Positions 26,366 through 40,567 of a stretch of DNA of 64,000 nt are shown here, piece after piece; positions within the stretch are counted from its first letter, which is position 1, and each line of letters opens with the position of its first letter. The DNA comes from Hippopus hippopus (taxonomy: Eukaryota; Mollusca; Bivalvia; Cardiida; Cardiidae). A program made the position numbers and the translations under genes. The notes under the pieces were generated by a model. The model saw nothing but the letters and a program-made list of their open reading frames with translations, was not told the origin of the DNA and did not search any database. The stretch lies in NCBI GenBank assembly GCA_946811185.2, contig OX328106.1, positions 43,784,311 to 43,848,310 of the forward strand, in the 5' to 3' direction.

Positions 26366-28399
26366 TTCCATTTGGAGAAGATGTGTTTTGGTATGTTTTT
26401 CTTCCCACAAGGAAATCAAGAAAAAACAGCATTATCAGTGCCTTTTGTCAAGTTCATGTTTTTGCGTCAGCGTAAGTGCCATAATATAGGTGGATCATCA
26501 TCGAAACCGATTTCAGATTCTACTCTATGTCTCGTTGTTGCATGAATTCTGAGGGTTCAACGATGTCATTGCGGACACAAGAGACATATGTTAATTTGTG
26601 ACATTTTGTCGGCTTGAGCCTAACAGCTGTATGCCAGGCAAAGCGCAATGCGACAGACCATTATGCCTCTCAGCATTACCATGCAACATTAATTGATAAG
26701 TCCTTTAAACCTTTCAGGCTATTCAAAAAGCAACATTAAAGGAATTTCCCCCTGACTGCACTGAGGAAAACTGCTCCCTCTTTTACTTAAATTATTCCAT
26801 TATTTATTCATCAATGATTTATCTATTTTTTTCTCTCATATCTTTCCTGTCCAAAGGTACCATCAGTAAAAACTCTAATTATCTAATTATTTTCTATGTG
26901 TTCTCAACAACTTTATGTAGGGAAAAAGGCACTTGAAAAAATTGCTTTTTTTTTTTTTTTTTTTTTTAATGCAACAGCTATCATTGCTTCTGAAAAGGAG
27001 TCTATCTGGTTTATTCAATTAGGCCACAATTCTTCCCGACTTTTAATCTACATAGACAATTGATAGTCTGGACATATCCAAAGTTTCAATGAGAGACACA
27101 AGAAGCTGATCTTAACAACATATGGGAAATTCCTGTCAAACAGGTGACTCAGGTGGGTGGGGGTCGGTTCAGAGCCCGACCTTCTGTCACCTGTTTTATT
27201 CAGAGAATCGCCCAATGTTGGTGTCTTTTGGCATGTATCGACAGTGCATGCCTTCCTCTCTTCAAAAGATTACATATAAGCCTTCAAATACACTCGGAAA
27301 TTCAGAAAAAAACGAATTTCTGACTCGTAGTAGACCATAGTGCGTAATTAGGTCATAAAAAAACAAAATAGTCCCTAGACAAATAACACAGCCACGCTCA
27401 CTTTTTCAAGATACGATCAAACCAACACCAAAAACACCTTTTAAACATGTCCTTCCATTTTTCTGATAAAACAAAATAACAAATCTGCTTCGTATCAAAT
27501 TTTCAAATGGAACTACTTTTGACTTCTGCCGAAATGTTTTGAAAAACAAAAGGGGGGGCCTATATAAGTAGATAAATTTTCTAAGTTAAATTCAACTGTT
27601 TTCCTAGCTCAATAGTAACAAATTAGCTTGATATAAAATCTTCAAAAATTTTAAATGAAATTTTTTTTTACATCTGTCTCAATGTTTTGCAAGAAAGGGG
27701 AGGGCACTGGTGTCGATTAATTTTCTGGGTTAAATTCAACTGCTTTCCTCCCTCAATAGTAACAAATTAGCTTGATATCAAATCTTCAAAATTTTCAAAT
27801 GATTTTTTTTTTACTTCTGTCACAATGTTTTGAAAGAAAGAGGGGGGGAGCTATTTAAGTCGATTTATTTTCTGTGTTGAATTCAACTGCTTCCCTAACT
27901 CAATAGGCTGGGCGGCAGGGCCAAGAATCTTTTTTTAAACTTGGCCATAGGGTTCGAACCCTAGCAACATAAGTTACACCTTTTTCCACCCCCTTTTTTT
28001 TTTAACATTCACTCTCCCTAACTCTTAGTCATTTAATACAAATGTCATTTTTCAAATCATTAAGAATGTGTGGAAATTTTCTTCTCTCTGTTTATCAACT
28101 TTCATGCATTTTCATGGGTTTTTCTCTAACCGCAACGCATACGGCTTGCTAGGCTTGAGCTGGGAAGATGTCCTGAATAGATATGACATTGCTAATGACC
28201 GTGATGACATGTTCTAATCTCTAGAAAGGGGGAACAAAGATAGCATGACCAGGCTCTAAAATCAATTGTGATGAGGACCAACGATATATGACATTTTGGC
28301 ACATGCAACAAAACGCAAATCTGGGTTCGCGTTGTCGCATCGGTCCGTTTGTGCACACTCTACAGTGACACTAATTTTGGCATTCTGATTTGAAAAGAA
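26366..28399. repeat. Satellite monomer U14 (2,034 bp)
   Basis: Private changes: GAAAAACAAAAGG near 27,541, CCCTAACTCAATAGG near 27,893 (breaks the A-box core), TTGCTAGGC near 28,147. CATGCAACATT near 26,681 is shared with U17 and U18. Confidence 0.95.
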
Positions 28400-30424
28400 T
28401 TCCATTTGGAGAAGATGTGTTTTGGTATGTTTTTCTTCCCACAAGGAAATCAAGAAAAAACAGCATTATCAGTGCCTTTTGTCAAGTTCATGTTTTCGCG
28501 TCAGCGTAAGTGCCATAATATAGGTGGATCATCATCGAAACCGATTTCAGATTCTACTCTATGTCTCGTTGTTGCATGAATTCTGAGGGTTCAACGATGT
28601 CATTGCGGACACAAGAGACATATGTTAATTTGTGACATTTTGTCGGCTTGAGCCTAACAGCTGTATGCCAGGCAAAGCGCAATGCGACAGACCATTATGC
28701 CTCTCAGCATTACCATGCGACATTAATTGATAAGTCCTTTAAACCTTTCAGGCTATTCAAAAAGCAACATTAAAGGAATTTCCCCCTGACTGCACTGAGG
28801 AAAACTGCTCCCTCTTTTACTTAAATTACTCCATTATTTATTCATCAATGATTTATCTATTTTTTTCTCTCATATCTTTCCTGTCCAAAGGTACCATCAG
28901 TAAAAACTCTAATTATCTAATTATTTTCTATGTGTTCTCAACAACTTTATGTAGGGAAAAAGGCACTTGAAAAAATTGCTTTGTTTTTTTTTTAATGCAA
29001 CAGCTATCATTGCTTCTGAAAAGGAGTCTATCTGGTTTATTCAATTAGGCCACAATTCTTCCCGACTTTTAATCTACATAGACAATTGATAGTCTGGACA
29101 TATCCAAAGTTTCAATGAGAGACACAAGAAGCTGATCTTAACAACATATGGGAAATTCCTGTCAAACAGGTGACTCAGGTGGGTGGGGGTCGGTTCAGAG
29201 CCCGACCTTCTGTCACCTGTTTTATTCAGAGAATCGCCCAATGTTGGTGTCTTTTGGCATGTATCGACAGTGCATGCCTTCCTCTCTTCAAAAGATTACA
29301 TATAAGCCTTCAAATACACTCGGAAATTCAGAAAAAAACGAATTTCTGACTCGTAGTAGACCATAGTGCGTAATTAGGCCATAAAAAAACAAAATAGTCC
29401 CTAGACAAATAACACAGCCACGCTCACTTTTCAAGATACGATCAAACCAACACCAAAAACACCTTTTAAACATGTCCTTCCATTTTTCTGATAAAACAAA
29501 ATAACAAATCTGCTTCGTATCAAATTTTCAAATGGAACTACTTTTGACTTCTGCCGAAATGTTTTGAAAAAAAAAGGGGGGGCCTATATAAGTAGATAAA
29601 TTTTCTAAGTTAAATTCAACTGTTTTCCTAGCTCAATAGTAACAAATTAGCTTGATATAAAATCTTCAAAAATTTTAAATGAAATTTTTTTTTTACTTCT
29701 GTCTCAATGTTTTGGAAGAAAGGGGAGGGCACTGGTGTCGATTAATTTTCTGGGTTAAATTCAACTGCTTTCCTCCCTCAATAGTAACAAATTAGCTTGA
29801 TATCAAATCTTCAAAATTTTCAAATGATTTTTTTTTTACTTCTGTCACAATGTTTTGAAAGAAAGAGGGGGGGAGCTACTTAAGTCGATTTATTTTCTGT
29901 GTTGAATTCAACTGCTTCCCTAGCTCAATAGGCTGGGCGGCAGGGCCAAGAATCTTTTTTTAAACTTGGCCATAGGGTTCGAACCCTAGCAACATAAGTT
30001 ACACCTTTTTCCACCCCCTTTTTTTTTTAACATTCACTCTCCCTAACTCTTAGTCATTTAATACAAATGTCATTTTTCAAATCATTAAGAATGTGTGGAA
30101 ATTTTCTTCTCTCTGTTTATCAACTTTCATGCATTTTCATGGGTTTTTCTCTAACCGCAACGCATACGGCTTGCCAGGCTTGAGCTGGGAAGATGTCCTG
30201 AATAGATATGACATTGCTAATGACCGTGATGACATGTTCTAATCTCTAGAAAGGGGGAACAAAGATAGCATGACCAGGCTCTAAAATCAATTGTGATGAG
30301 GACCAACGATATATGACATTTTGGCACATGCAACAAAACGCAAATCTGGGTTCGCGTTGTCGCATCGGTCCGTTTGTGCACACTCTACAGTGACACTAAT
30401 TTTGGCATTCTGATTTGAAAAGAA
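28400..30424. repeat. Satellite monomer U15 (2,025 bp)
   Basis: TAATTAGGCC near 29,371, CTCACTTTTCAAG (one T fewer) near 29,424 and GCTACTTAAG near 29,875 are all shared with U17, two units downstream. AAATTACTCC near 28,823 is private. Confidence 0.95.
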
Positions 30425-32458
30425 TTCCATTTGGAGAAGATGTGTTTTGGTATGTTTTTCTTCCCACAAGGAAATCAAGAAAAAACAGCATTATCAGTGC
30501 CTTTTGTCAAGTTCATGTTTTTGCGTCAGCGTAAGTGCCATAATATAGGTGGATCATCATCGAAACCGATTTCAGATTCTACTCTATGTCTCGTTGTTGC
30601 ATGAATTCTGAGGGTTCAACGATGTCATTGCGGACACAAGAGACATATGTTAATTTGTGACATTTTGTCGGCTTGAGCCTAACAGCTGTATGCCAGGCAA
30701 AGCGCAATGCGACAGACCATTATGCCTCTCAGCATTACCATGCGACATTAATTGATAAGTCCTTTAAACCTTTCAGGCTATTCAAAAAGCAACATTAAAG
30801 GAATTTCCCCCTGACTGCACTGAGGAAAACTGCTCCCTCTTTTACTTAAATTATTCCATTATTTATTCATCAATGATTTATCTATTTTTTTCTCTCATAT
30901 CTTTCCTGTCCAAAGGTACCATCAGTAAAAACTCTAATTATCTAATTATTTTCTATGTGTTCTCAACAACTTTATGTAGGGAAAAAGGCACTTGAAAAAA
31001 TTGCTTTTTTTTTTTTTTTTTTTTTTAATGCAACAGCTATCATTGCTTCTGAAAAGGAGTCTATCTGGTTTATTCAATTAGGCCACAATTCTTCCCGACT
31101 TTTAATCTACATAGACAATTGATAGTCTGGACATATCCAAAGTTTCAATGAGAGACACAAGAAGCTGATCTTAACAACATATGGGAAATTCCTGTCAAAC
31201 AGGTGACTCAGGTGGGTGGGGGTCGGTTCAGAGCCCGACCTTCTGTCACCTGTTTTATTCAGAGAATCGCCCAATGTTGGTGTCTTTTGGCATGTATCGA
31301 CAGTGCATGCCTTCCTCTCTTCAAAAGATTACATATAAGCCTTCAAATACACTCGGAAATTCAGAAAAAAACGAATTTCTGACTCGTAGTAGACCATAGT
31401 GCGTAATTAGGTCATAAAAAAACAAAATAGTCCCTAGACAAATAACACAGCCACGCTCACTTTTTCAAGATACGATCAAACCAACACCAAAAACACCTTT
31501 TAAACATGTCCTTCCATTTTTCTGATAAAACAAAATAACAAATCTGCTTCGTATCAAATTTTCAAATGGAACTACTTTTGACTTCTGCCGAAATGTTTTG
31601 AAAAAAAAAGGGGGGGCCTATATAAGTAGATAAATTTTCTAAGTTAAATTCAACTGTTTTCCTAGCTCAATAGTAACAAATTAGCTTGATATAAAATCTT
31701 CAAAAATTTTAAATGAAATTTTTTTTTACTTCTGTCTCAATGTTTTGCAAGAAAGGGGAGGGCACTGGTGTCGATTAATTTTCTGGGTTAAATTCAACTG
31801 CTTTCCTCCCTCAATAGTAACAAATTAGCTTGATATCAAATCTTCAAAATTTTCAAATGATTTTTTTTTTTACTTCTGTCACAATGTTTTGAAAGAAAGA
31901 GGGGGGGAGCTATTTAAGTCGATTTATTTTCTGTGTTGAAGTCAACTGCTTCCCTAGCTCAATAGGCTGGGCGGCAGGGCCAAGAATCTTTTTTTAAACT
32001 TGGCCATAGGGTTCGAACCCTAGCAACATAAGTTACACCTTTTTCCACCCCCTTTTTTTTTTAACATTCACTCTCCCTAACTCTTAGTCATTTAATACAA
32101 ATGTCATTTTTCAAATCATTAAGAATGTGTGGAAATTTTCTTCTCTCTGTTTATCAACTTTCATGCATTTTCATGGGTTTTTCTCTAACCGCAACGCATA
32201 CGGCTTGCCAGGCTTGAGCTGGGAAGATGTCCTGAATAGATATGACATTGCTAATGACCGTGATGACATGTTCTAATCTCTAGAAAGGGGGAACAAAGAT
32301 AGCATGACCAGGCTCTAAAATCAATTGTGATGAGGACCAACGATATATGACATTTTGGCACATGCAACAAAACGCAAATCTGGGTTCGCGTTGTCGCATC
32401 GGTCCGTTTGTGCACACTCTACAGTGACACTAATTTTGGCATTCTGATTTGAAAAGAA
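30425..32458. repeat. Satellite monomer U16 (2,034 bp)
   Basis: Same length as U14, two units upstream. It has a 22-T tract at 31,005-31,026. TTGAAGTCAAC near 31,937 is private. Confidence 0.95.
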
Positions 32459-34484
32459 TTCCATTTGGAGAAGATGTGTTTTGGTATGTTTTTCTTCCCA
32501 CAAGGAAATCAAGAAAAAACAGCATTATCAGTGCCTTTTGTCAAGTTCATGTTTTTGCGTCAGCGTAAGTGCCATAATATAGGTGGATCATCATCGAAAC
32601 CGATTTCAGATTCTACTCTATGTCTCGTTGTTGCATGAATTCTGAGGGTTCAACGATGTCATTGCGGACACAAGAGACATATGTTAATTTGTGACATTTT
32701 GTCGGCTTGAGCCTAACAGCTGTATGCCAGGCAAAGCGCAATGCGACAGACCATTATGCCTCTCAGCATTACCATGCAACATTAATTGATAAGTCCTTTA
32801 AACCTTTCAGGCTATTCAAAAAGCAACATTAAAGGAATTTCCCCCTGACTGCACTGAGGAAAACTGCTCCCTCTTTTACTTAAATTATTCCATTATTTAT
32901 TCATCAATGATTTATCTATTTTTTTCTCTCATATCTTTCCTGTCCAAAGGTACCATCAGTAAAAACTCTAATTATCTAATTATTTTCTATGTGTTCTCAA
33001 CAACTTTATGTAGGGAAAAAGGCACTTGAAAAAATTGCTTTTTTTTTTTTTTAATGCAACAGCTATCATTGCTTCTGAAAAGGAGTCTATCTGGTTTATT
33101 CAATTAGGCCACAATTCTTCCCGACTTTTAATCTACATAGACAATTGATAGTCTGGACATATCCAAAGTTTCAATGAGAGACACAAGAAGCTGATCTTAA
33201 CAACATATGGGAAATTCCTGTCAAACAGGTGACTCAGGTGGGTGGGGGTCGGTTCAGAGCCCGACCTTCTGTCACCTGTTTTATTCAGAGAATCGCCCAA
33301 TGTTGGTGTCTTTTGGCATGTATCGACAGTGCATGCCTTCCTCTCTTCAAAAGATTACATATAAGCCTTCAAATACACTCGGAAATTCAGAAAAAAAACG
33401 AATTTCTGACTCGTAGTAGACCATAGTGCGTAATTAGGCCATAAAAAAACAAAATAGTCCCTAGACAAATAACACAGCCACGCTCACTTTTCAAGATACG
33501 ATCAAACCAACACCAAAAACACCTTTTAAACATGTCCTTCCATTTTTCTGATAAAACAAAATAACAAATCTGCTTCGTATCAAATTTTCAAATGGAACTA
33601 CTTTTGACTTCTGCCGAAATGTTTTGAAAAAAAAAGGGGGGGCCTATATAAGTAGATAAATTTTCTAAGTTAAATTCAACTGTTTTCCTAGCTCAATAGT
33701 AACAAATTAGCTTGATATAAAATCTTCAAAAATTTTAAATGAAATTTTTTTTTTACTTCTGTCTCAATGTTTTGGAAGAAAGGGGAGGGCACTGGTGTCG
33801 ATTAATTTTCTGGGTTAAATTCAACTGCTTTCCTCCCTCAATAGTAACAAATTAGCTTGATATCAAATCTTCAAAATTTTCAAATGATTTTTTTTTTACT
33901 TCTGTCACAATGTTTTGAAAGAAAGAGGGGGGGAGCTACTTAAGTCGATTTATTTTCTGTGTTGAATTCAACTGCTTCCCTAGCTCAATAGGCTGGGCGG
34001 CAGGGCCAAGAATCTTTTTTTAAACTTGGCCATAGGGTTCGAACCCTAGCAACATAAGTTACACCTTTTTCCACCCCCTTTTTTTTTTAACATTCACTCT
34101 CCCTAACTCTTAGTCATTTAATACAAATGTCATTTTTCAAATCATTAAGAATGTGTGGAAATTTTCTTCTCTCTGTTTATCAACTTTCATGCATTTTCAT
34201 GGGTTTTTCTCTAACCGCAACGCATACGGCTTGTCAGGCTTGAGCTGGGAAGATGTCCTGAATAGATATGACATTGCTAATGACCATGATGACATGTTCT
34301 AATCTCTAGAAAGGGGGAACAAAGATAGCATGACCAGGCTCTAAAATCAATTGTGATGAGGACCAACGATATATGACATTTTGGCACATGCAACAAAACG
34401 CAAATCTGGGTTCGCGTTGTCGCATCGGTCCGTTTGTGCACACTCTACAGTGACACTAATTTTGGCATTCTGATTTGAAAAGAA
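32459..34484. repeat. Satellite monomer U17 (2,026 bp)
   Basis: Shares TAATTAGGCC, CTCACTTTTCAAG and GCTACTTAAG with U15. One extra A near 33,398 shifts the frame of the plus-strand small ORF. TTGTCAGGCT at 34,231 and GACCATGATG near 34,282 are private. Confidence 0.95.
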
Positions 34485-36513
34485 TTCCATTTGGAGAAGA
34501 TGTGTTTTGGTATGTTTTTCTTCCCACAAGGAAATCAAGAAAAAACAGCATTATCAGTGCCTTTTGTCAAGTTCATGTTTTTGCGTCAGCGTAAGTGCCA
34601 TAATATAGGTGGATCATCATCGAAACCGATTTCAGATTCTACTCTATGTCTCGTTGTTGCATGAATTCTGAGGGTTCAACGATGTCATTGCGGACACAAG
34701 AGACATATGTTAATTTGTGACATTTTGTCGGCTTGAGCCTAACAGCTGTATGCCAGGCAAAGCGCAATGCGACAGACCATTATGCCTCTCAGCATTACCA
34801 TGCAACATTAATTGATAAGTCCTTTAAACCTTTCAGGCTATTCAAAAAGCAACATTAAAGGAATTTCCCCCTGACTGCACTGAGGAAAACTGCTCCCTCT
34901 TTTACTTAAATTATTCCATTATTTATTCATCAATGATTTATCTATTTTTTTCTCTCATATCTTTCCTGTCCAAAGGTACCATCAGTAAAAACTCTAATTA
35001 TCTAATTATTTTCTATGTGTTCTCAACAACTTTATGTAGGGAAAAAGGCACTTGAAAAAATTGCTTTTTTTTTTTTTTTTTTTAATGCAACAGCTATCAT
35101 TGCTTCTGAAAAGGAGTCTCTCTGGTTTATTCAATTAGGCCACAATTCTTCCCGACTTTTAATCTACATAGACAATTGATAGTCTGGACATATCCAAAGT
35201 TTCAATGAGAGACACAAGAAGCTGATCTTAACAACATATGGGAAATTCCTGTCAAACAGGTGACTCAGGTGGGTGGGGGTCGGTTCAGAGCCCGACCTTC
35301 TGTCACCTGTTTTATTCAAAGAATCGCCCAATGTTGGTGTCTTTTGGCATGTATCGACAGTGCATGCCTTCCTCTCTTCAAAAGATTACATATAAGCCTT
35401 CAAATACACTCGGAAATTCAGAAAAAAACGAATTTCTGACTCGTAGTAGACCATAGTGCGTAATTAGGTCATAAAAAAACAAAATAGTCCCTAGACAAAT
35501 AACACAGCCACGCTCACTTTTTCAAGATACGATCAAACCAACACCAAAAACACCTTTTAAACATGTCCTTCCATTTTTCTGATAAAACAAAATAACAAAT
35601 CTGCTTCGTATCAAATTTTCAAATGGAACTACTTTTGACTTCTGCCGAAATGTTTTGAAAAAAAAGGGGGGGCCTATATAAGTAGATAAATTTTCTAAGT
35701 TAAATTCAACTGTTTTCCTAGCTCAATAGTAACAAATTAGCTTGATATAAAATCTTCAAAAATTTTAAATGAAATTTTTTTTTACTTCTGTCTCAATGTT
35801 TTGGAAGAAAGGGGAGGGCACTGGTGTCGATTAATTTTCTGGGTTAAATTCAACTGCTTTCCTCCCTCAATAGTAACAAATTAGCTTGATATCAAATCTT
35901 CAAAATTTTCAAATGATTTTTTTTTTACTTCTGTCACAATGTTTTGAAAGAAAGAGGGGGGGAGCTATTTAAGTCGATTTATTTTCTGTGTTGAATTCAA
36001 CTGCTTCCCTAGCTCAATAGGCTGGGCGGCAGGGCCAAGAATCTTTTTTTAAACTTGGCCATAGGGTTCGAACCCTAGCAACATAAGTTACACCTTTTTC
36101 CACCCCCTTTTTTTTTTAACATTCACTCTCCCTAACTCTTAGTCATTTAATACAAATGTCATTTTTCAAATCATTAAGAATGTGTGGAAATTTTCTTCTC
36201 TCTGTTTATCAACTTTCATGCATTTTCATGGGTTTTTCTCTAACCGCAACGCATACGGCTTGCCAGGCTTGAGCTGGGAAGATGTCCTGAATAGATATGA
36301 CATTGCTAATGACCGTGATGACATGTTCTAATCTCTAGAAAAGGGGAACAAAGATAGCATGACCAGGCTCTAAAATCAATTGTGATGAGGACCAACGATA
36401 TATGACATTTTGGCACATGCAACAAAACGCAAATCTGGGTTCGCGTTGTCGCATCGGTCCGTTTGTGCACACTCTACAGTGACACTAATTTTGGCATTCT
36501 GATTTGAAAAGAA
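34485..36513. repeat. Satellite monomer U18 (2,029 bp)
   Basis: First of four consecutive units ending with TAGAAAAGGGGAAC (near 36,336). AGTCTCTCTGG near 35,115 is private. It returns to ATTCAAAG. Confidence 0.95.
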
Positions 36514-38539
36514 TTCCATTTGGAGAAGATGTGTTTTGGTATGTTTTTCTTCCCACAAGGAAATCAAGAAAAAACAGCATTATCAGTGCCTTTTGTCAAG
36601 TTCATGTTTTCGCGTCAGCGTAAGTGCCATAATATAGGTGGATCATCATCGAAACCGATTTCAGATTCTACTCTATGTCTCGTTGTTGCATGAATTCTGA
36701 GGGTTCAACGATGTCATTGCGGACACAAGAGACATATGTTAATTTGTGACATTTTGTCGGCTTGAGCCTAACAGCTGTATGCCAGGCAAAGCGCAATGCG
36801 ACAGACCATTATGCCTCTCAGCATTACCATGCGACATTAATTGATAAGTCCTTTAAACCTTTCAGGCTATTCAAAAAGCAACATTAAAGGAATTTCCCCC
36901 TGACTGCACTGAGGAAAACTGCTCCCTCTTTTACTTAAATTATTCCATTATTTATTCATCAATGATTTATCTATTTTTTTCTCTCATATCTTTCCTGTCC
37001 AAAGGTACCATCAGTAAAAACTCTTATTATCTAATTATTTTCTATGTGTTCTCAACAACTTTATGTAGGGAAAAAGGCACTTGAAAAAATTGCTTTTTTT
37101 TTTTTTTTTAATGCAACAGCTCTCATTGCTTCTGAAAAGGAGTCTATCTGGTTTATTCAATTAGGCCACAATTCTTCCCGACTTTTAATCTACATAGACA
37201 ATTGATAGTCTGGACATATCCAAAGTTTCAATGAGAGACACAAGAAGCTGATCTTAACAACATATGGGAAATTCCTGTCAAACAGGTGACTCAGGTGGGT
37301 GGGGGTCGGTTCAGAGCCCGACCTTCTGTCACCTGTTTTATTCAAAGAATCGCCCAATGTTGGTGTCTTTTGGCATGTATCGACAGTGCATGCCTTCCTC
37401 TCTTCAAAAGATTACATATAAGCCTTCAAATACACTCGGAAATTCAGAAAAAAACGAATTTCTGACTCGTAGTAGACCATAGTGCGTAATTAGGTCATAA
37501 AAAAACAAAATAGTCCCTAGACAAATAACACAGCCACGCTCACTTTTTCAAGATACGATCAAACCAACACCAAAAACACCTTTTAAACATGTCCTTCCAT
37601 TTTTCTGATAAAACAAAATAACAAATCTGCTTCGTATCAAATTTTCAAATGGAACTACTTTTGACTTCTGCCGAAATGTTTTGAAAAAAAAGGGGGGGCC
37701 TATATAAGTAGATAAATTTTCTAAGTTAAATTCAACTGTTTTCCTAGCTCAATAGTAACAAATTAGCTTGATATAAAATCTTCAAAAATTTTAAATGAAA
37801 TTTTTTTTTACTTCTGTCTCAATGTTTTGGAAGAAAGGGGAGGGCACTGGTGTCGATTAATTTTCTGGGTTAAATTCAACTGCTTTCCTCCCTCAATAGT
37901 AACAAATTAGCTTGATATCAAATCTTCAAAATTTTCAAATGATTTTTTTTTTACTTCTGTCACAATGTTTTGAAAGAAAGAGGGGGGGAGCTATTTAAGT
38001 CGATTTATTTTCTGTGTTGAATTCAACTGCTTCCCTAGCTCAATAGGCTGGGCGGCAGGGCCAAGAATCTTTTTTTAAACTTGGCCATAGGGTTCGAACC
38101 CTAGCAACATAAGTTACACCTTTTTCCACCCCCTTTTTTTTTTAACATTCACTCTCCCTAACTCTTAGTCATTTAATACAAATGTCATTTTTCAAATCAT
38201 TAAGAATGTGTGGAAATTTTCTTCTCTCTGTTTATCAACTTTCATGCATTTTCATGGGTTTTTCTCTAACCGCAACGCATACGGCTTGCCAGGCTTGAGC
38301 TGGGAAGATGTCCTGAATAGATATGACATTGCTAATGACCGTGATGACATGTTCTAATCTCTAGAAAAGGGGAACAAAGATAGCATGACCAGGCTCTAAA
38401 ATCAATTGTGATGAGGACCAACGATATATGACATTTTGGCACATGCAACAAAACGCAAATCTGGGTTCGCGTTGTCGCATCGGTCCGTTTGTGCACACTC
38501 TACAGTGACACTAATTTTGGCATTCTGATTTGAAAAGAA
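36514..38539. repeat. Satellite monomer U19 (2,026 bp)
   Basis: Subfamily markers: CTCTTATTATC near 37,021, CAGCTCTCATTGC near 37,118, AGAAAAGGGG near 38,363. Confidence 0.95.
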
Positions 38540-40567
38540 TTCCATTTGGAGAAGATGTGTTTTGGTATGTTTTTCTTCCCACAAGGAAATCAAGAAAAAA
38601 CAGCATTATCAGTGCCTTTTGTCAAGTTCATGTTTTCGCGTCAGCGTAAGTGCCATAATATAGGTGGATCATCATCGAAACCGATTTCAGATTCTACTCT
38701 ATGTCTCGTTGTTGCATGAATTCTGAGGGTTCAACGATGTCATTGCGGACACAAGAGACATATGTTAATTTGTGACATTTTGTCGGCTTGAGCCTAACAG
38801 CTGTATGCCAGGCAAAGCGCAATGCGACAGACCATTATGCCTCTCAGCATTACCATGCGACATTAATTGATAAGTCCTTTAAACCTTTCAGGCTATTCAA
38901 AAAGCAACATTAAAGGAATTTCCCCCTGACTGCACTGAGGAAAACTGCTCCCTCTTTTACTTAAATTATTCCATTATTTATTCATCAATGATTTATCTAT
39001 TTTTTTCTCTCATATCTTTCCTGTCCAAAGGTACCATCAGTAAAAACTCTTATTATCTAATTATTTTCTATGTGTTCTCAACAACTTTATGTAGGGAAAA
39101 AGGCACTTGAAAAAATTGCTTTTTTTTTTTTTTTAATGCAACAGCTCTGATTGCTTCTGAAAAGGAGTCTATCTGGTTTATTCAATTAGGCCACAATTCT
39201 TCCCGACTTTTAATCTACATAGACAATTGATAGTCTGGACATATCCAAAGTTTCAATGAGAGACACAAGAAGCTGATCTTAACAACATATGGGAAATTCC
39301 TGTCAAACAGGTGACTCAGGTGGGTGGGGGTCGGTTCAGAGCCCGACCTTCTGTCACCTGTTTTATTCAAAGAATCGCCCAATGTTGGTGTCTTTTGGCA
39401 TGTATCGACAGTGCATGCCTTCCTCTCTTCAAAAGATTACATATAAGCCTTCAAATACACTCGGAAATTCAGAAAAAAACGAATTTCTGACTCGTAGTAG
39501 ACCATAGTGCGTAATTAGGTCATAAAAAAACAAAATAGTCCCTAGACAAATAACACAGCCACGCTCACTTTTTCAAGATACGATCAAACCAACACCAAAA
39601 ACACCTTTTAAACATGTCCTTCCATTTTTCTGATAAAACAAAATAACAAATCTGCTTCGTATCAAATTTTCAAATGGAACTACTTTTGACTTCTGCCGAA
39701 ATGTTTTGAAAAAAAAGGGGGGGCCTATATAAGTAGATAAATTTTCTAAGTTAAATTCAACTGTTTTCCTAGCTCAATAGTAACAAATTAGCTTGATATA
39801 AAATCTTCAAAAATTTTAAATGAATTTTTTTTTTACTTCTGTCTCAATGTTTTGGAAGAAAGGGGAGGGCACTTGTGTCGATTAATTTTCTGGGTTAAAT
39901 TCAACTGCTTTCCTCCCTCAATAGTAACAAATTAGCTTGATATCAAATCTTCAAAATTTTCAAATGATTTTTTTTTTACTTCTGTCACAATGTTTTGAAA
40001 GAAAGAGGGGGGGGGGAGCTATTTAAGTCGATTTATTTTCTGTGTTGAATTCATCTGCTTCCCTAGCTCAATAGGCTGGGCGGCAGGGCCAAGAATCTTT
40101 TTTTAAACTTGGCCATAGGGTTCGAACCCTAGCAACATAAGTTACACCTTTTTTCACCCCCTTTTTTTTTTAACATTCACTCTCCCTAACTCTTAGTCAT
40201 TTAATACAAATGTCATTTTTCAAATCATTAAGAATGTGTGGAAATTTTCTTCTCTCTGTTTATCAACTTTCATGCATTTTCATGGGTTTTTCTCTAACCG
40301 CAACGCATACGGCTTGCCAGGCTTGAGCTGGGAAGATGTCCTGAATAGATATGACATTGCTAATGACCGTGATGACATGTTCTAATCTCTAGAAAAGGGG
40401 AACAAAGATAGCATGACCAGGCTCTAAAATCAATTGTGATGAGGACCAACGATATATGACATTTTGGCACATGCAACAAAACGCAAATCTGGGTTCGCGT
40501 TGTCGCATCGGTCCGTTTGTGCACACTCTACAGTGACACTAATTTTGGCATTCTGATTTGAAAAGAA
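38540..40567. repeat. Satellite monomer U20 (2,028 bp)
   Basis: CTCTTATTATC, private CAGCTCTGATTGC near 39,141, CACTTGTGTC near 39,870, a 10-G run at 40,007-40,016, ATTCATCTGC near 40,049, and AGAAAAGGGG. Confidence 0.95.

Larger units (their letters stand above)
26366..34484. repeat. Second dimeric higher-order block (U14-U17)
   Basis: U14+U15 (4,059 bp) and U16+U17 (4,060 bp) repeat a 2,034 + ~2,025 pattern. TAATTAGGCC, CTCACTTTTCAAG and GCTACTTAAG occur in the second member of each pair only. All four members carry ATTCAGAG, so this block derives from a different pair than U8-U13. Some markers (GTTTTTGCG, CATGCAACATT) cross pair boundaries, which points to later exchange. Confidence 0.75.
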
